Part shown: piece by piece, positions 11,331 through 22,923 of the stretch | Numbering within the stretch: the first letter of the stretch is position 1 | Layout: the number at the start of each line of letters is the position of its first letter | From: Polyodon spathula | Lineage: Eukaryota > Chordata > Actinopteri > Acipenseriformes > Polyodontidae | NCBI RefSeq assembly: GCF_017654505.1 | Contig: NC_054534.1 | Location: 47,085,288-47,149,287 of the forward strand | Length of the DNA: 64,000 nucleotides | Direction: 5' to 3' | Position numbers and translations under genes: made by a program | The notes under the pieces: generated by a model | What the model was told of the DNA's origin: nothing | Seen by the model: only the letters and a program-made list of their open reading frames with translations | Database searches by the model: none

Positions 11331-12669
11331 ATCTAGCATTCACCCTCCTAAAATCGATACATAATCGTAGTGACCCATCTGGCTTGTCTATTGGTACTAT
11401 TGGGCTACACCACTCACTTCGGGAAGGTTCAATTACCCCAAGTTTCAATATACACTCCACCTCCCTTCGAACATAATCTCTCCGACTCTCTGGAATGTGA
11501 TACGGTCTCTGTCTAACTCTTAGACCTGGCGGAGTGATAATAGCATGTTCAATCAAATGCATTCTTCCAGGCACGTTAGAAAACACATCACTGAACATAT
11601 TAATTAGATTGCTTACCTCTTCACACTGATCAGGAGTTAATTGTTCCCCCATCGGGACCTCAATTGCTGACTCTGGCTCAATTGAGGGTCCAAAATCCTC
11701 TCCCTCCTGTACAGGAGATATAAAATGGACTTCCCGTTCTTTCCACGGTTTCAGGAGATTAACATGATAAATTTGACTTTCTTTCCGACGCCCAGGCTGT
11801 CGGATCTCATAATTGACTTTACCAATTGCTCGAATAACCTGAAAGGGACCCTGCCATTTAGCAAACAACTTAGATTCCGATGAGGGCAACAATAACAACA
11901 CTTTATCTCCAGGTCGAAAGTTCAGAATTCTTTCATTTTTATTGTAACTTTGTTGCTGCTTCTGCTGTGCCGCTTTGAGATTGTCATGTGTCAATCGACC
12001 GACTAATTCTAAGCGATCACATAACTGCAACACATGTTTTACTACATTTTTAGACTCCTTTGACTGTTCTTCCCAGCCTTCTCTTATGAGATCCAAGACA
12101 CCCCGCGGATGCCGACCGTACAAGAGCTCAAACGGGGAAAACCCCGTTGAGGATTGTGGTGCCTCGTGAACTGCAAAGAGCAAGCAGGGAAGCAGTTTAG
12201 CCCAATTGCGTTTTTCTTGATCTACAAAGCGGTGCAACATATTTTTTAAAGTCTGATTAAATCGTTCAACAAGCCCATCCGTTTGAGGATGAAAAACTGA
12301 GGTTCTAATTGAACGGCTTTTCAATAAATTATATAGTTGCTGAATACAGTCTGACATAAAATTAGTGCCCTGATCAGTGAAAATTTCTTTCGGGATTCCC
12401 ACCCTAGAGAATATTTTTACCAATTCATTCGCTATAGCTACTGCATTCATAGAGCGTAAGGGAACAGCTTCTGGATATCTCGTTGCATAGTCCACTACTA
12501 CTAAAATATACCGATATCCTGACTCTGTTCCCTCTAGAGGGCCTACTAAATCTACACCAATCCTTTCAAACGGTACCCCAATAATTGGAAGTGGAACCAG
12601 AGGTGCGGGGCGAACTGACTTAGGGGCAGCTAATTGACATTCAGGACACTCCGATACATACTTCCGCAC
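11331..12669 (-). pseudogene. Gmr1-like integrase followed by RT start
   Basis: A long open frame of a Ty3/gypsy polyprotein. It begins with the second half of the integrase zinc finger (CPECQLA). The integrase core follows with GVDLVGP, TDQGTNF and VERFN; the last Asp and Glu are separated by 35 residues, giving DD35E. Next comes a GPF/Y-type module (WQGPFQVIRAIGKVNYEI). After a linker the RT begins: GVIEPSRSEWCSPIVPIDKP, then LCIDFRRVN. Integrase therefore precedes RT, the reverse of most Ty3/gypsy elements and the hallmark of the Gmr1-like group. The RT stops at about 11330, where DIRS sequence begins, so the copy is 3' truncated. Confidence 0.93.
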
Positions 12670-12708
12670 AAGACCATAAACCCCAGGCCAAAAAAACAGG
12701 GACAGAAT

Positions 12709-13600
12709 TCATTCCTGAGTCTTTTCAGTTCCCAAATGACCTGAAAATGAAATGTCATGCGCCAATCTCATGACTTCTGACTGAAAAGACCTAGGAACCA
12801 ATAACTGTTTTACGAGCTGTCCCGTCCCGGGAGCCCGGGTTATTCTATATAATAAGTGCCCAGATACAGAAAAATGCGGAAATACCACCGGTTGTCCTTC
12901 CTGCATATCCTTCCCCTCGATATATCTAACCTGTTTCCAAGCATACTGTAACATGGGATCATTTTGTTGTTCATATCCTAAGTCAATATCTCGGTCCCAA
13001 TGGTTAGGTACACAGAGAGGAGTGTCTTTTATTACATGACCTTCCACCTCAGTAACCTCGCAGCCCCGGTTACACTGAATACCTACTCCCTTTCCTTGCC
13101 GTTTAAGCGATTGGTTTACTTTTGTGTCAGACCCCTCCCCTTGTCGTCTCAGAGTTCCCTCATATTTTTCCACCCGACGCTCTCTTTTTGTTTTTCTTGG
13201 GCAGATTTTAGGGTTAAACAGATCGGATTGCAACGGAAAAATCTCGGCAATTGTTTTCTCCTGTTGCTTTAATTGTCCCCTGGTAGAAACTAAGACCATT
13301 TCCCAACCTAAAATACGATCAAAAAACGGCCAGTCTCTTCCCAGGAGAACAGGGTATGGTAAACATTGTGCTACAGACACTTTAACGTAAGCTGAATAAT
13401 CACCTACAATAAGTCTAACTTTAGTGGTGGGATAAACCCGAGTTTCTCCATGAATACAGGAGATAGCCACTGTACCCTGTGGCTCCCAGGCTACCCCATC
13501 CAAGAGCGCTTGCTGAATCAATGTTTGTGCACACCCAGAGTCCGCAAATGCGTAAGTACTCTTAACTGATAAGGGCCCTCCCGACATTCCCCAGTGTTCC
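12709..13600 (-). pseudogene. Gmr1-like protease and integrase zinc-finger region
   Basis: The open frame encodes an aspartic protease with the active-site motif YAFADSGCAQTLI near residue 15 and a flap-like stretch around GDYSAYVKV. A basic linker follows (CPRKTKRERR), then the start of the integrase zinc finger with H-x-H spacing (LAHDISFSGHLG). It is in the same frame as 11331-12669 and is separated from it by a single TGA close to 12706, so pol is otherwise continuous here. It overlaps the gag frame in a different phase. The protease processes the polyprotein. Confidence 0.9.
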
Positions 13601-14265
13601 TACCTGTTACTGCTGACCAGGATCTTGTCGCCAGGTCCACCTTCATTACTGGACAATTCCTGGCAATGTGTCCAGGCTCATTACATTGGTAGCACACTTG
13701 GTTAGGAGGCATCAGCGGAGTTAATCTGTCCTGCGAGTCCGTGACCAGCAGGTTAGGGGGATTCTCTCTCGCCCAGGATGGGGCTAACCTCGACCTCCAT
13801 GGTCTGAAGGTCTGGTTACCCCCTCTGGGCTTCATTGGTTGGTTGGTCCGAGTTAGTTTAGGGGCAGGAGTGGGGTCTGACCCGGCGCCTTCGTTCGCAT
13901 CTTCGTAGGCCTCCGCCAGGAGGATGGCATCCTCGAGAGTGGTAGGTCGATTCCTCTTAATCCACTCTCGATTCCCTGGCAGTAGTATAGACGCAAACTG
14001 TTCTATAACTATTTTCTGCACCAGTTCTTGGGGTGTATGTTCTTCTGGCCGCAGCCACCGGGTGCACTGATCTAAAAGATATTGTCCCGCAACCCGGGGC
14101 CGCATCCCCTTGGACAGCTGTCATTCCCGAAAACGGCGCCGGTATGTTTCCTCCGTGATCCTGAGGCGTGACAGAATGGCTTCTTTTACTTTAACATAGT
14201 CCCCTGCATTCGTGGCCGTCGGGGCTCGATACGCTGCCTGAGCTTCCCCTGTCAGGCAAACTAGT
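13518..14265 (-). pseudogene. Gmr1-like gag with SCAN-like region and CCHC knuckle
   Basis: Two frames make up the gag. Near 14265-14110 is a piece with AILSRLRITEETYRRRFRE. A stop then precedes the frame 14105-13518, which has LLDQCTRWLRPEEHTPQELV, then IVIEQFASILL and EWIKRNRPTTLEDAILLAEAY. This pattern matches the SCAN fold, a zinc-finger-gene dimerization domain known to derive from the capsid of Gmr1-like elements. A CYQCNEPGHIARNC zinc knuckle (CX2CX4HX4C) follows, for RNA packaging. The 5' end of gag is not recognisable. It is decayed by at least one stop. Confidence 0.85.
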
Positions 14266-14269
14266 CTTT

Positions 14270-14645
14270 CCCTCCACCCGTTACTCCTCCTATTTTACTT
14301 TCGGACCAACTCCGAACACAGTAGTACGTTCCCTTTAGTATGTAATGTCCCGCCTCTGTAGTCAGTGGAACACCAATCCCCAACTGACAAGTGTCCTTAT
14401 CCTTCACTTGACTCCAGTGGCTGGAATTTACATACTCGTACTTCCGCCCCTCACCAAGGTGCCGCCCCTCAAAAGATGACTTTTGCCATGGTCACGAGAT
14501 CTTGGTAAGGGAAGTTTCGAGTTGGTCTGATGCCATCTACTGTCGGGAGGCTGAATCACAGACTGAAATCCCTTTGACTCATCACAAGCGCCCTCACATG
14601 TCAAGAGGGAGATTGTTGATTTGGATTCATTCGCTCTCTGTCACA
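14270..14645 (-). mobile_element. 5' LTR portion of the Gmr1-like element
   Basis: On the minus strand it starts TGTGACAGAGAGCGAATGAA and includes AACAATCTCCCTC and GAGGGCGCT. These blocks recur at the starts of the LTRs at 15830 (+) and 45530 (-), and GAGGGCGCT also recurs in the LTR at 20937. It lies directly upstream of gag. It is shorter than the 716-bp solo LTR, so part of it is missing, and the inner limit is approximate. Confidence 0.65.
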
Positions 14646-15829
14646 ATAAGTATTACAGCATTCTAGTCAAGGATACAGATTTTAAATAACAATTTCTAAC
14701 AATTGTAATAGTTGTGGCAACACAGAAGATTTCCAAAAGTTACATCCTACTATTACTGAATTTCTTTACTCTGTATTTTGCATTATTTTGTTATACCAAT
14801 TTTATTCAAAAAAGGAAAAGGAGATTCAGTTCAGCGGATACATTTTAGTTACAAGGTACTTGTTTTGCACAATACATTTTATAAATGTGAGTTGTAAAGT
14901 GAAGAAAAAACAAGACAACATGACATCTTCCAATAACCCCTATATGTCTAACCATGATAAAGACTTGATAAAGATCATATTCTTACCACCAAAAATCTTG
15001 ATAATACCAGAATCATAACTGTTCCTCTTGTGCAACCAAAGGGTGCAGAAGTCTTATGTGTTTTGTTCAACATCATCCACAGCTGAGCATGTTCTTGATG
15101 TCCGTTTGGACCAGTACAGATGGGTATCGAAAGGATCAAATTATCACCCTAGTTGACCGAATGCACCCACTGAATTGAAAAGTTACAATTATCTAAAGAA
15201 CAGCAAAGGAAAAGGATAAGACTCTATTTATGGGTTTCAGCGTCATATTTATTGCTTTAGAGAACCACAACCAAGACACCTGTATGCAATGCATTATTTG
15301 GGAAATGAGGCATTGTACTAGTCACCACCCCATGGATTGTGAAAGCATTTTCAAAAGCTTTTCATCCCTTCGATGAAGTCTACTCTTACACATGTAAAAG
15401 AGGCTTCAAAATCACAGGACCCCATGAAAACATATCAAAATTTGCTTAGCACACAGCCAGAAATAGGCTCAGACAAATATATTGCTGCTGATCGGCCATG
15501 AAACTTGAAACAAGTGCAAAATGCAATACACCAAGAACGGAGAAAGCAACGCATTTCCAATGATGAAATCTTCAGCCTGTATGAATTATCAGTGCACCTG
15601 AGAGACTATATGTCAAAGATTACCCTCTACTTCTAATTTTTTCTACACATGAACTAATCATTCTTGCTTCTAAAAAACACCAGAAAAGGGCACAGAAACA
15701 TGGTGAAGTGTTACTATCCATAGTTGCTGCCTGCTATCAGATAGCAAATGCATCTTTTGATGAAGCAGATTGGAAGATCTTCTTGTGCTCAGCTGCAATG
15801 CAGCAAAACAATTCATATGACTGTGGGGT
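14646..15829. other. Unassigned stretch with degraded coding remnants
   Basis: 14650-15050 is AT-rich without recognisable features. From about 15060 to 15825 the + strand shows broken frames with protein-like composition, including QRKQRISNDEIFSLYELSVH near 15540-15600. It may be the remnant of a DNA transposon gene, possibly MULE-like, but I cannot name the family. Confidence 0.35.
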
Positions 15830-17032
15830 TGTGACAGACAGTGAATGAATTCTAGTCAACAATCTCCCTCCCAACCTGTGAGGGCGCTGTATAACAGGAA
15901 CAGTGTGCCTCGTACTGGATGGTCTGGCAGATCATTCCAGGGTCGGAAGTTGGATCTGTCATTGGCTGGATGAAAGATTTGGTCAATGTTCTGAAGAAAT
16001 TTCACCCTGGCCGCGACAAGTACACGCTTGTAGCTCGCGAGATGGTCGGTCCAAATCTCTCTGTGAACCGTTTGTCCAGACGACCTCCACTTGCGCTCAA
16101 GCTGGTGGCAGGCACTTGAGCACTCAAAGTTCAAGGGTGTACCACAGGCAGTTTTGATCTTTCTTGACGGTTCTGATTGTAAGCGGGGCAGCAGTGTCGA
16201 TGATATGAGTATGGGTGGCATTGTAGAGAGTCACCACATCATCAACTGAGCATGGGAGAGTACCAGTTAGAGGTGATGCAGAGACAAATTCAGAGAGTTT
16301 CAGAGGATTCAGCAGATTGGTGGGATGGAAGGAGATAACAGTATCAGTAGCATAGGAAGGAGCAGGGAGATTAATATTAGCAGTGATTAAGAAATGGTCA
16401 GAGAGAGAGAGATATCCGAGATGGAGAGATTGGAGATAGCAAGGCCCCTGGTGATGAACAGATCCACGGTTTGTCCTCAGTTGTGAGTGGGGATGTTGAC
16501 AGATTGAGAGAGCCCAAGACAGTCCAGAAGCATGTTGAAGTCAGTCACTAGGGGGGAGGAAGGCAAGTCAACATGAATGTTGAAGTCACCTAGGAGTAGG
16601 ATTTGATTACTGAAAGGACCCGTTTGGGAAAGGGAAGTAATTAATTACAGTGAGTGTTAAGTGTTTTGTTTGTTGCTAACTGTCGGTTCTTGTCATTATA
16701 GAAGGTTAACCTCTGGGAGCTGTAGTAAAACCGACAGCAATTAAACCCGGACTGCACGTCACCATTGTACACGAATAAACCTGTAAATCATCACTTTCAC
16801 TACGAGCTCTGGACTTGTGGCCGTGTTGTGTTTGTGTGTGTCTTGTTTAGTGCATTATTATTTTGGGACTGAACCCCGTGGTTTGCCTGAGCGATACACA
16901 TCGTTGTGTAGAGCCAGGTATTATTATTTGTTAGCAAATAAAGAGCTCCTTTTTCACTGTGAACTGTCTTGTGTCTATCATTACTGAGCACCGCATCACC
17001 ACTGCAGCTGTGCACTACAAAGCACTTTGCCA
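15830..17032 (+). mobile_element. LTR of the Gmr1 type, interrupted by a LINE
   Basis: It starts TGTGACAGACAGTGAATGAA with AACAATCTCCCTC and GAGGGCGCT, and ends CACCGCATCACC through CACTTTGCCAC, like the 716-bp LTR at 20937-21652. LTR sequence occupies about 15830-15965 and 16625-17032. A possible polyadenylation signal AATAAA lies near 16937. The middle is the L2-like fragment listed separately. No clear 5-bp target duplication was seen. Confidence 0.65.
15966..16624 (-). pseudogene. L2-like LINE endonuclease fragment
   Basis: Read on the minus strand from 16610, broken frames encode QILLLGDFNIHVDLPSS, then a DLFITRGL stretch and ISDISLSDHFLI. These are the GDFN and SDH motifs of the apurinic-like endonuclease of CR1/L2/Rex1-group LINEs. 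A further protein-like region continues to about 15970 (frame 15856-16221). RT is absent. It is inserted in the LTR and truncated on both sides. Confidence 0.75.
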
Positions 17033-19821
17033 CTGGAGTGTACACAATTCTGAATGCCTTTACATTAATTACTGGGCACTTACTGATCATAACAAAACAA
17101 AATCAGCAATCTGTGCTGATATTTCATGTCTTGGGAGGATCAAAGAAAATTACAGAAGTCACCTGGTCCTTAGACCAGATAAAGTAGCTCTTGCCCAAAC
17201 GTAAAAATGAGACGTCCGGAGATGGCAAAGGAAGCAGGAGCAACCAGCCAGTTCATTTGAATCCCAGAGATCACTTAGTTATTTCAAGTTAGTCCCGAAG
17301 CTGAGTCTATTCCCTCAGCAATCTTTCTGGCACTGGTTAGACAGGCGTTCAAACAAAGAAGCAATATTCCACAGTTCAATGTGTTGCAAGGGTTAATTGT
17401 CCTGGCCTGGCCTGGTCCGGCTTTAATCTTCTCTCCTGGCATCCCCCAGCATGACTGACACCCTCAAGCACAAATGTCCCCTTGATACTCCAGACCTTAC
17501 CCCCTGAATCAGTCCTGCTTCTATCCCTAGACAACCAGTGCAGCTAAATCAATAATGAATCAAGAAAATTGCATCTAGAACACATATTTTCTGCTACCAA
17601 GGTGGGAGTCATGAAAAACAGAGCTAGCACCTCTCGGGAGGCCAAACTTCACCAATGATAATTACATTTTTCCTACCACAACAAGCAAAACAATTTTTGT
17701 CCGTTAACTTTCAAAGCTAACCTCACCAAAGTTATATTAAAATAATGATTAAGCACATATTTCAAGCACATATTTCACGTATTTTCAGTATTCCAGTTCT
17801 GTCATTCCATAGAAAATAGCTGTCATTCCACTTTTAATGGCACTACTTATCACATTGTACAGCCCACAGTGGCATGTTTAAACGCCTGTTCTTTGGCAGT
17901 TAAGCTTTCTGTATTGTTTATGTTTATAGTCTTATGTTCACAGTTACATACAGCATTTTGAATTGCGTTTACTACGTACTTCGTTTATAAAGTACTAGAT
18001 TCCATTATCCTTTGGAGTCCCTTATAAGTGGAGTGCAACTTTACTCAGTGTTCGAATTACACTTTGCCTCTTGTGGGGGCTGGCTCAATAAATAATAAAT
18101 AATAATAATAATAATATAATAATAATAATAATAATAAATATTATTATAAAGGGCGACTATATTTGTTATATTGGAACTTAATTCTAAATAAGATTTATTA
18201 TGTTCATAATTATATATACATATGGGTGTGTAGTATATATAAAAAATGTGTAGTAGAACATAAAACACATCAAGATTATTAAGCATGCAGCAAAAATCAA
18301 CTGCAACCTTAAAGAAAATAAGAAACAGTCAGGTTTAAAATCAACTGCAACCTTCACTGACTCACAGCACTGTAGAGACTCAACTCTTTCCACTATTTCC
18401 TGCTTGTACCATCAAATCTTGTAACAGGCACATCTTCAGTCCTTTTATAGTATAACACCACAACACATTTGCAAAAAGCATAGTTCAAGCAAAAAATAAT
18501 AAATCATTTAATTACCTTAAAACAAAGTTGACCACAGAGGTCGAATGTCTGTCTTCTGTTTCTGCTGTCCTGGTTTCCATGAAGTTGATGGACGATGGCC
18601 TACCTTCAGCTAGGATCTCACAAAAGGAATCGGATCAAAACTCCTAGTGGAGGACCATTAATATCCACAAAGAACAGCGAAGCCAGGCTTTGTACTCGAA
18701 GTCATTTGCGCGACTTTTTTTCCATGTCATTTAAGGCTAAAAAGCCACGTTCACATTCCGCAGAAGTAGCAAGGCAGGTTTTGCTTGCAACTGTGAGTTT
18801 ACAAAGGGCAATTTCCTCAAATTCCTCAACAGCATCCCCACCTCGAAAAGAAAGAAGACAAATTTAGCCGACTAGCGGATATATTGCTATTTGATTGATT
18901 ACTGTCTTGTTCACAGTTATCTTGAAATAATGTTCGAATATGTTTAATTGAAAAATAATACGTTTTTGACTGATTCAGATCTTACTGCTGATGTATTTAT
19001 TTTTGAAGTATCTACAGGTACGGTGCACCATTTACCGTTTAATGGGAGTGCTGGCCTCGCCATCAGTTGTGCTGTATATGTTGTGCTGTAATACCAGTAT
19101 GTTCTGTCTTCTCCAGTGTTCTAGGACTATGTTGGCAGATAGCACACACATGGGTTCTGTAAACATCCATCCTTATGCAGTGAGCCTTCCCCAACAACCT
19201 CGGCAGGGTTGACTGCAGTCTGAGTTAATTGTTTGGTTTAATGTTTTGGTAATTGTTTAATGATGTAATTGGTTATGTTTTAAAAGACATGTATGTGGGG
19301 GTTTGGAGAGAGAGTGCTGAAGGTGTTTGGTTGGAGAATTGGAGAGCAAGCAAGTGGAAGATGTATTATTGTGAAAACTGGAAAATGAAAAAACATTGGA
19401 AAAGGTATTTGGACAAAGAGGTTGGATTTTGATTTGGTTTTGGAAATGAGGTAACAGGCTTAGTCTGCCTTGTCATTAGATAAGAACATTTTCTGTTTAG
19501 ATAGGACTTGAGACGGGGTTAGGTTTTGTTTTTATACTGTAAACAATAAACTGGCATCATGGTGTTAAATCGTTTATTTTAGAGAGAATCTTGTGACAAA
19601 TATTGATGTTTAAGCAATTTACCCAGAGCCTCCACTGTTTTTTCCACTATTATAACAACTTTGACTGTTATTAATACAGCTGTTTGGGTGCGAAGAAACC
19701 AAGCTTGTCATTTAGCAATCTTTAATTCACATTGATCAGAATCTTCAAAAATTTGTGATCACAACAACTCAAAGTAAACTTTACATTAGCAGCTAATATG
19801 TTGTAGTAGCTAATCCATCAC
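17033..19821. other. Mostly featureless repeat-poor stretch
   Basis: Apart from the ATT/AAT microsatellite I see no recognisable gene. The + strand frame 18595-18867 (90 residues, basic and Ser-rich) matches nothing I know and has no clear splice or promoter context. 19220-19600 has an LTR-like feel (GT-rich, with AATAAA near 19546), but no defined ends. Confidence 0.5.
18085..18150. repeat. (AAT)n microsatellite
   Basis: Imperfect AAT trinucleotide array with two small interruptions. Confidence 0.9.
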
Positions 19822-22200
19822 ATTCACCCGATGGTTCTGTCTGTCTTTACTATAATCAGTTCATACGTCGGGAAATGGTTAGGAGTTTCATGCTGCCTCA
19901 GCAGAGTGGGACTGTATGGTGAAGGGATACTACAGCTGCCAGTCTCAGCGTTTAAGTGCGCTAAAATTCAATTGGAAATTTCATTGGTAGAGTGTCATGA
20001 CGAATGTATGAGGGAGGCAGCACCTGTGTTGAAAACTGGAAGAAAGTAGGTGTCTAAGGAAGCTGTGGAAGATGCAAAGGCTGCCCTTCATATCAGTGAT
20101 AGCATGGGGCAAGTACAGCATGGAAGAGGAGGCCTTGGTCTCAGTTCAGCTCCTCCTACATGGCACAAAGCAGCCTCAGCTGGTAGTTAACGAAGTGCGT
20201 CAAGGAAGTTTCCCAGGCCAACCAGGAAGAATAGACAAGAATAGACAAGATGGGAAAGTGTGGAACAACGCAAGATCAGTTGGCAAGATCTATGGACAAT
20301 GGAACAGTGCAGGATCAGTGCAGGATCAGTGCAGGATCAGTTTCCTCATCAGGTCAATATATGATGTTCTCCCATCACCACAGAACCTTAATCTATGGGT
20401 AGGAGAGGATCTGTGGTGTCCTTTGTGTTCATCGCCAGCTACATTAAGACACATTTTGACAGGATGCAAGGTGGGTCTTAGCCAAGGAGAGTTTACTTGG
20501 CGTCATGACCAGGTGCTGCGATGTTTGGCCTTAGCATTGGAAAATAAGCGCAGCATGACCAATAGGTTGCCACCAATGCCAGCAATATATGACACAAGAA
20601 GAACAACATTCCTCCCTCCAGGGAAAAACCAAACCTCGTCTAGGACAACTGGAAGCTGCTAGAGACTGGAAAATGCTGGAAGATGTTGGACAATGGCTTA
20701 TTTTCCCACCTGAGATTGCTACCACTGACCTTCGACTTGACATTGTCTTGTGGTCTGGATCAGCATGCCTTGTTCACCTGGTAGAGTTAACAGTGCCATG
20801 GGAGGATGTTGTGGATGAGGTGTATGAAATGAAGAAACATTGGTACGCTCAACTAGCTGCTGAAGTGGAACAGTGAGGATGGAGAGTCCAGGTCTACCCA
20901 GTGGAGGTGGATTGTTGAGGATTTGTGACACACTCCTGTGACGGAAAGATGAGTTCTGGTGATGAATCTTCCTCCCGACCTCTGAGGGCGCTAAAGAACG
21001 GGAGGAGAAGTATCTGGAAGGGCTGGCCTGACAGTTCGTTTCCGGGTCAGGGAAGTGGGTCAGCCTGGAGAGGAGCGCGACTCTGTTATAAGACTGTATT
21101 GATTTGAAAGGTAAACGAGAGGCAGCTGCAAGTAATAAGGCAGCTGCAACCGTTTATCTCGATATCATGCGGGATTACATATAGGGGCCAGGGTAAAGCT
21201 GATCTTCTCCTTCGTTTGGGTTAACGTTAGGAGAGAAGAACTGAGAGAGGAGCTCTCAGAGTATTTGTGAAGAGTGTTTTACGTGCTGTGTGTTATTTTC
21301 TGTCTGTCTGTAATTGTCTGTCTTTGTCGCACTAATAGACAGTTAACGCACATCTCCGGAGCTATCGAAAGGAGAGCACTATCCGGAGCACCACTGCACT
21401 GAGCACCTGCATGTTTTCGATCACCCAGGACTGGTGACCGTACCGTTGTTTTTGTTCGGGACTGTGCCCTTGTTTTCATTATCCCCGTGCTTTACACATT
21501 GTTGTGTATTGCCGGGGATTTATTATTTTTGACGGTCGCCAGACCTGGAAAAGAGCAATAAAGCACTTATTCACTGAATCACTGTTGTCTGTTCATCACT
21601 CCTGCACCGCATCACCGCGACATCTGTTCCCCTTACCAACCACTTTGCCACAACTCCACAACCTGGTTTCTAAGAAACATTGGATTCAGTGGTCAAGATT
21701 TGCAACGTACAGTGAAGAACTTATCTGAAGCAGCAGAGAGAAGCAGCATCTGGTTCTGATTGAGACAAAAAGATTCTGGATGTGGACCTCAAACATAGTA
21801 GAAAGAAACGCTGGTGGAAAGGAAGGTAAGCAAACTGGGCTTACCTGAGTGGGGGATGGAGGGAGGTGATGCTAGAACGCCAGAATCACTGTCGAGCCGT
21901 CTTAAGGTGTAGTGGGCTAGGCGACTAAACAAGGATGGAAGGTGTCCACTTGAGATGTACCCTACTCAGCTCAGTCAAGATGGTTGTCATGCTAATGCGC
22001 TAAGAAGGCCGCACAGTAATTGATCCCTGGAGGCTGCATTGCAGCTGTTTTGTGTGCTGATGCGCTAAGGAGGCAAAATAGGCTGATTCCAGGAGCCAGC
22101 ATTACACTTCAACCATCAACACCAGGCAAACGAATATCTACATCATCAGATGGAAGAAAATGCAGATGGATCACATTAGTTTACAGTAAAAAAAAAAAAA
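19822..22200 (+). mobile_element. R2-group (HERO-like) non-LTR relic, 3' half
   Basis: The relic spans 19822-20936 and 21658-22200 and is split by a solo LTR. The frame 20072-20662 carries the CCHC motif CPLCSSPATLRHILTGC (CX2CX7HX4C). Frame 20589-20876 follows with LRLDIVLWSGSACLVHLVEL, then TVPWED. This fits the restriction-like endonuclease of R2-type elements (PD, X12-14, D), with Leu in place of Pro and Glu for the second acid. After the LTR come the protein end and a 3' UTR ending in poly-A (22187-22200). Frameshifts and the missing RT show it is dead. Related copies lie at 26000, 26601 and 60973. Confidence 0.75.
20937..21652 (+). mobile_element. Solo LTR with ACTCC target duplication
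   Basis: A 716-bp LTR starting TGTGACGG and ending TTTGCCACA, flanked by ACTCC on both sides (20932-20936 and 21653-21657). It interrupts the R2-group coding sequence, whose two halves join cleanly when compared with the minus-strand copy near 27050-27170. GAGGGCGCT near the 5' end and AATAAA near 21560 match the Gmr1-type LTRs. Confidence 0.88.
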
Positions 22201-22822
22201 GAAAAGCTATGTCTTAGTCGGTGCTTATGTTGGCAAGAGCTGAGTCCAACATCAGCATGTTTTAACACCTACTCACATGTAATGGAAAGCATGAGTCTAT
22301 ATATAAATCACTAAAAGTGGACTAATAAAAAATGGAGACTGCCTTTTCAGGCTGTATAAAGAGGCCATGACTAGATACAGATTATGCAAAATACTTCATT
22401 TGTCAGCAGGGCATAGAAGTTGGTTCACTGCAGAGACTGACTGAGCAGGATATCGGGCAATGAAAAGAGAGATATGCAACAACAGTGGCAATTGCAGTTA
22501 ATGTCTCTCAAGATAGGTTCTTCATACCAAGAAATTTGAATCCAGGTAGATGTACGCGCTGTGCCATTAACTCAGATTTTCACGAGCGCACTAAAGATGG
22601 CAGATCAATACATGGTACGACACATATAATGTACACATCAGAACTTCAACAAAGATGAAGAGATGCAGTCTGTGTCCCGGTGTTGAGTTGAATCCGACAG
22701 CTTGTTAAGCCCGCCTACTCGGTGCGCTACCATGGTGACTGTTATTTTACTCTCACAATTGCTATTGTGTGTGTATATGTGTTTTTCTTTACTGCATTGC
22801 AGTTTGGAAAAGAAAAAGTAGT
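22201..22822. other. No feature recognised
   Basis: Unique-looking, weakly AT-rich DNA between the R2-group poly-A tail and the DIRS relic. I see no convincing reading frame, inverted repeat or RNA gene. Confidence 0.5.
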
Positions 22823-22923
22823 AGCAGCTTGACCCAGCTCTGCCGGGTCCCGCAGTTGTTGAATCAGCAGGCTTATTTTAGCCCGTCTATTTGCGTGCTT
22901 GGTCGCCCGCCTGGCATGGGGAA

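Noticed and set aside
18595..18867. 90-residue + strand frame as a host gene
   Set aside because: No homolog known to me, no promoter, splice sites or polyadenylation context; it could be chance.
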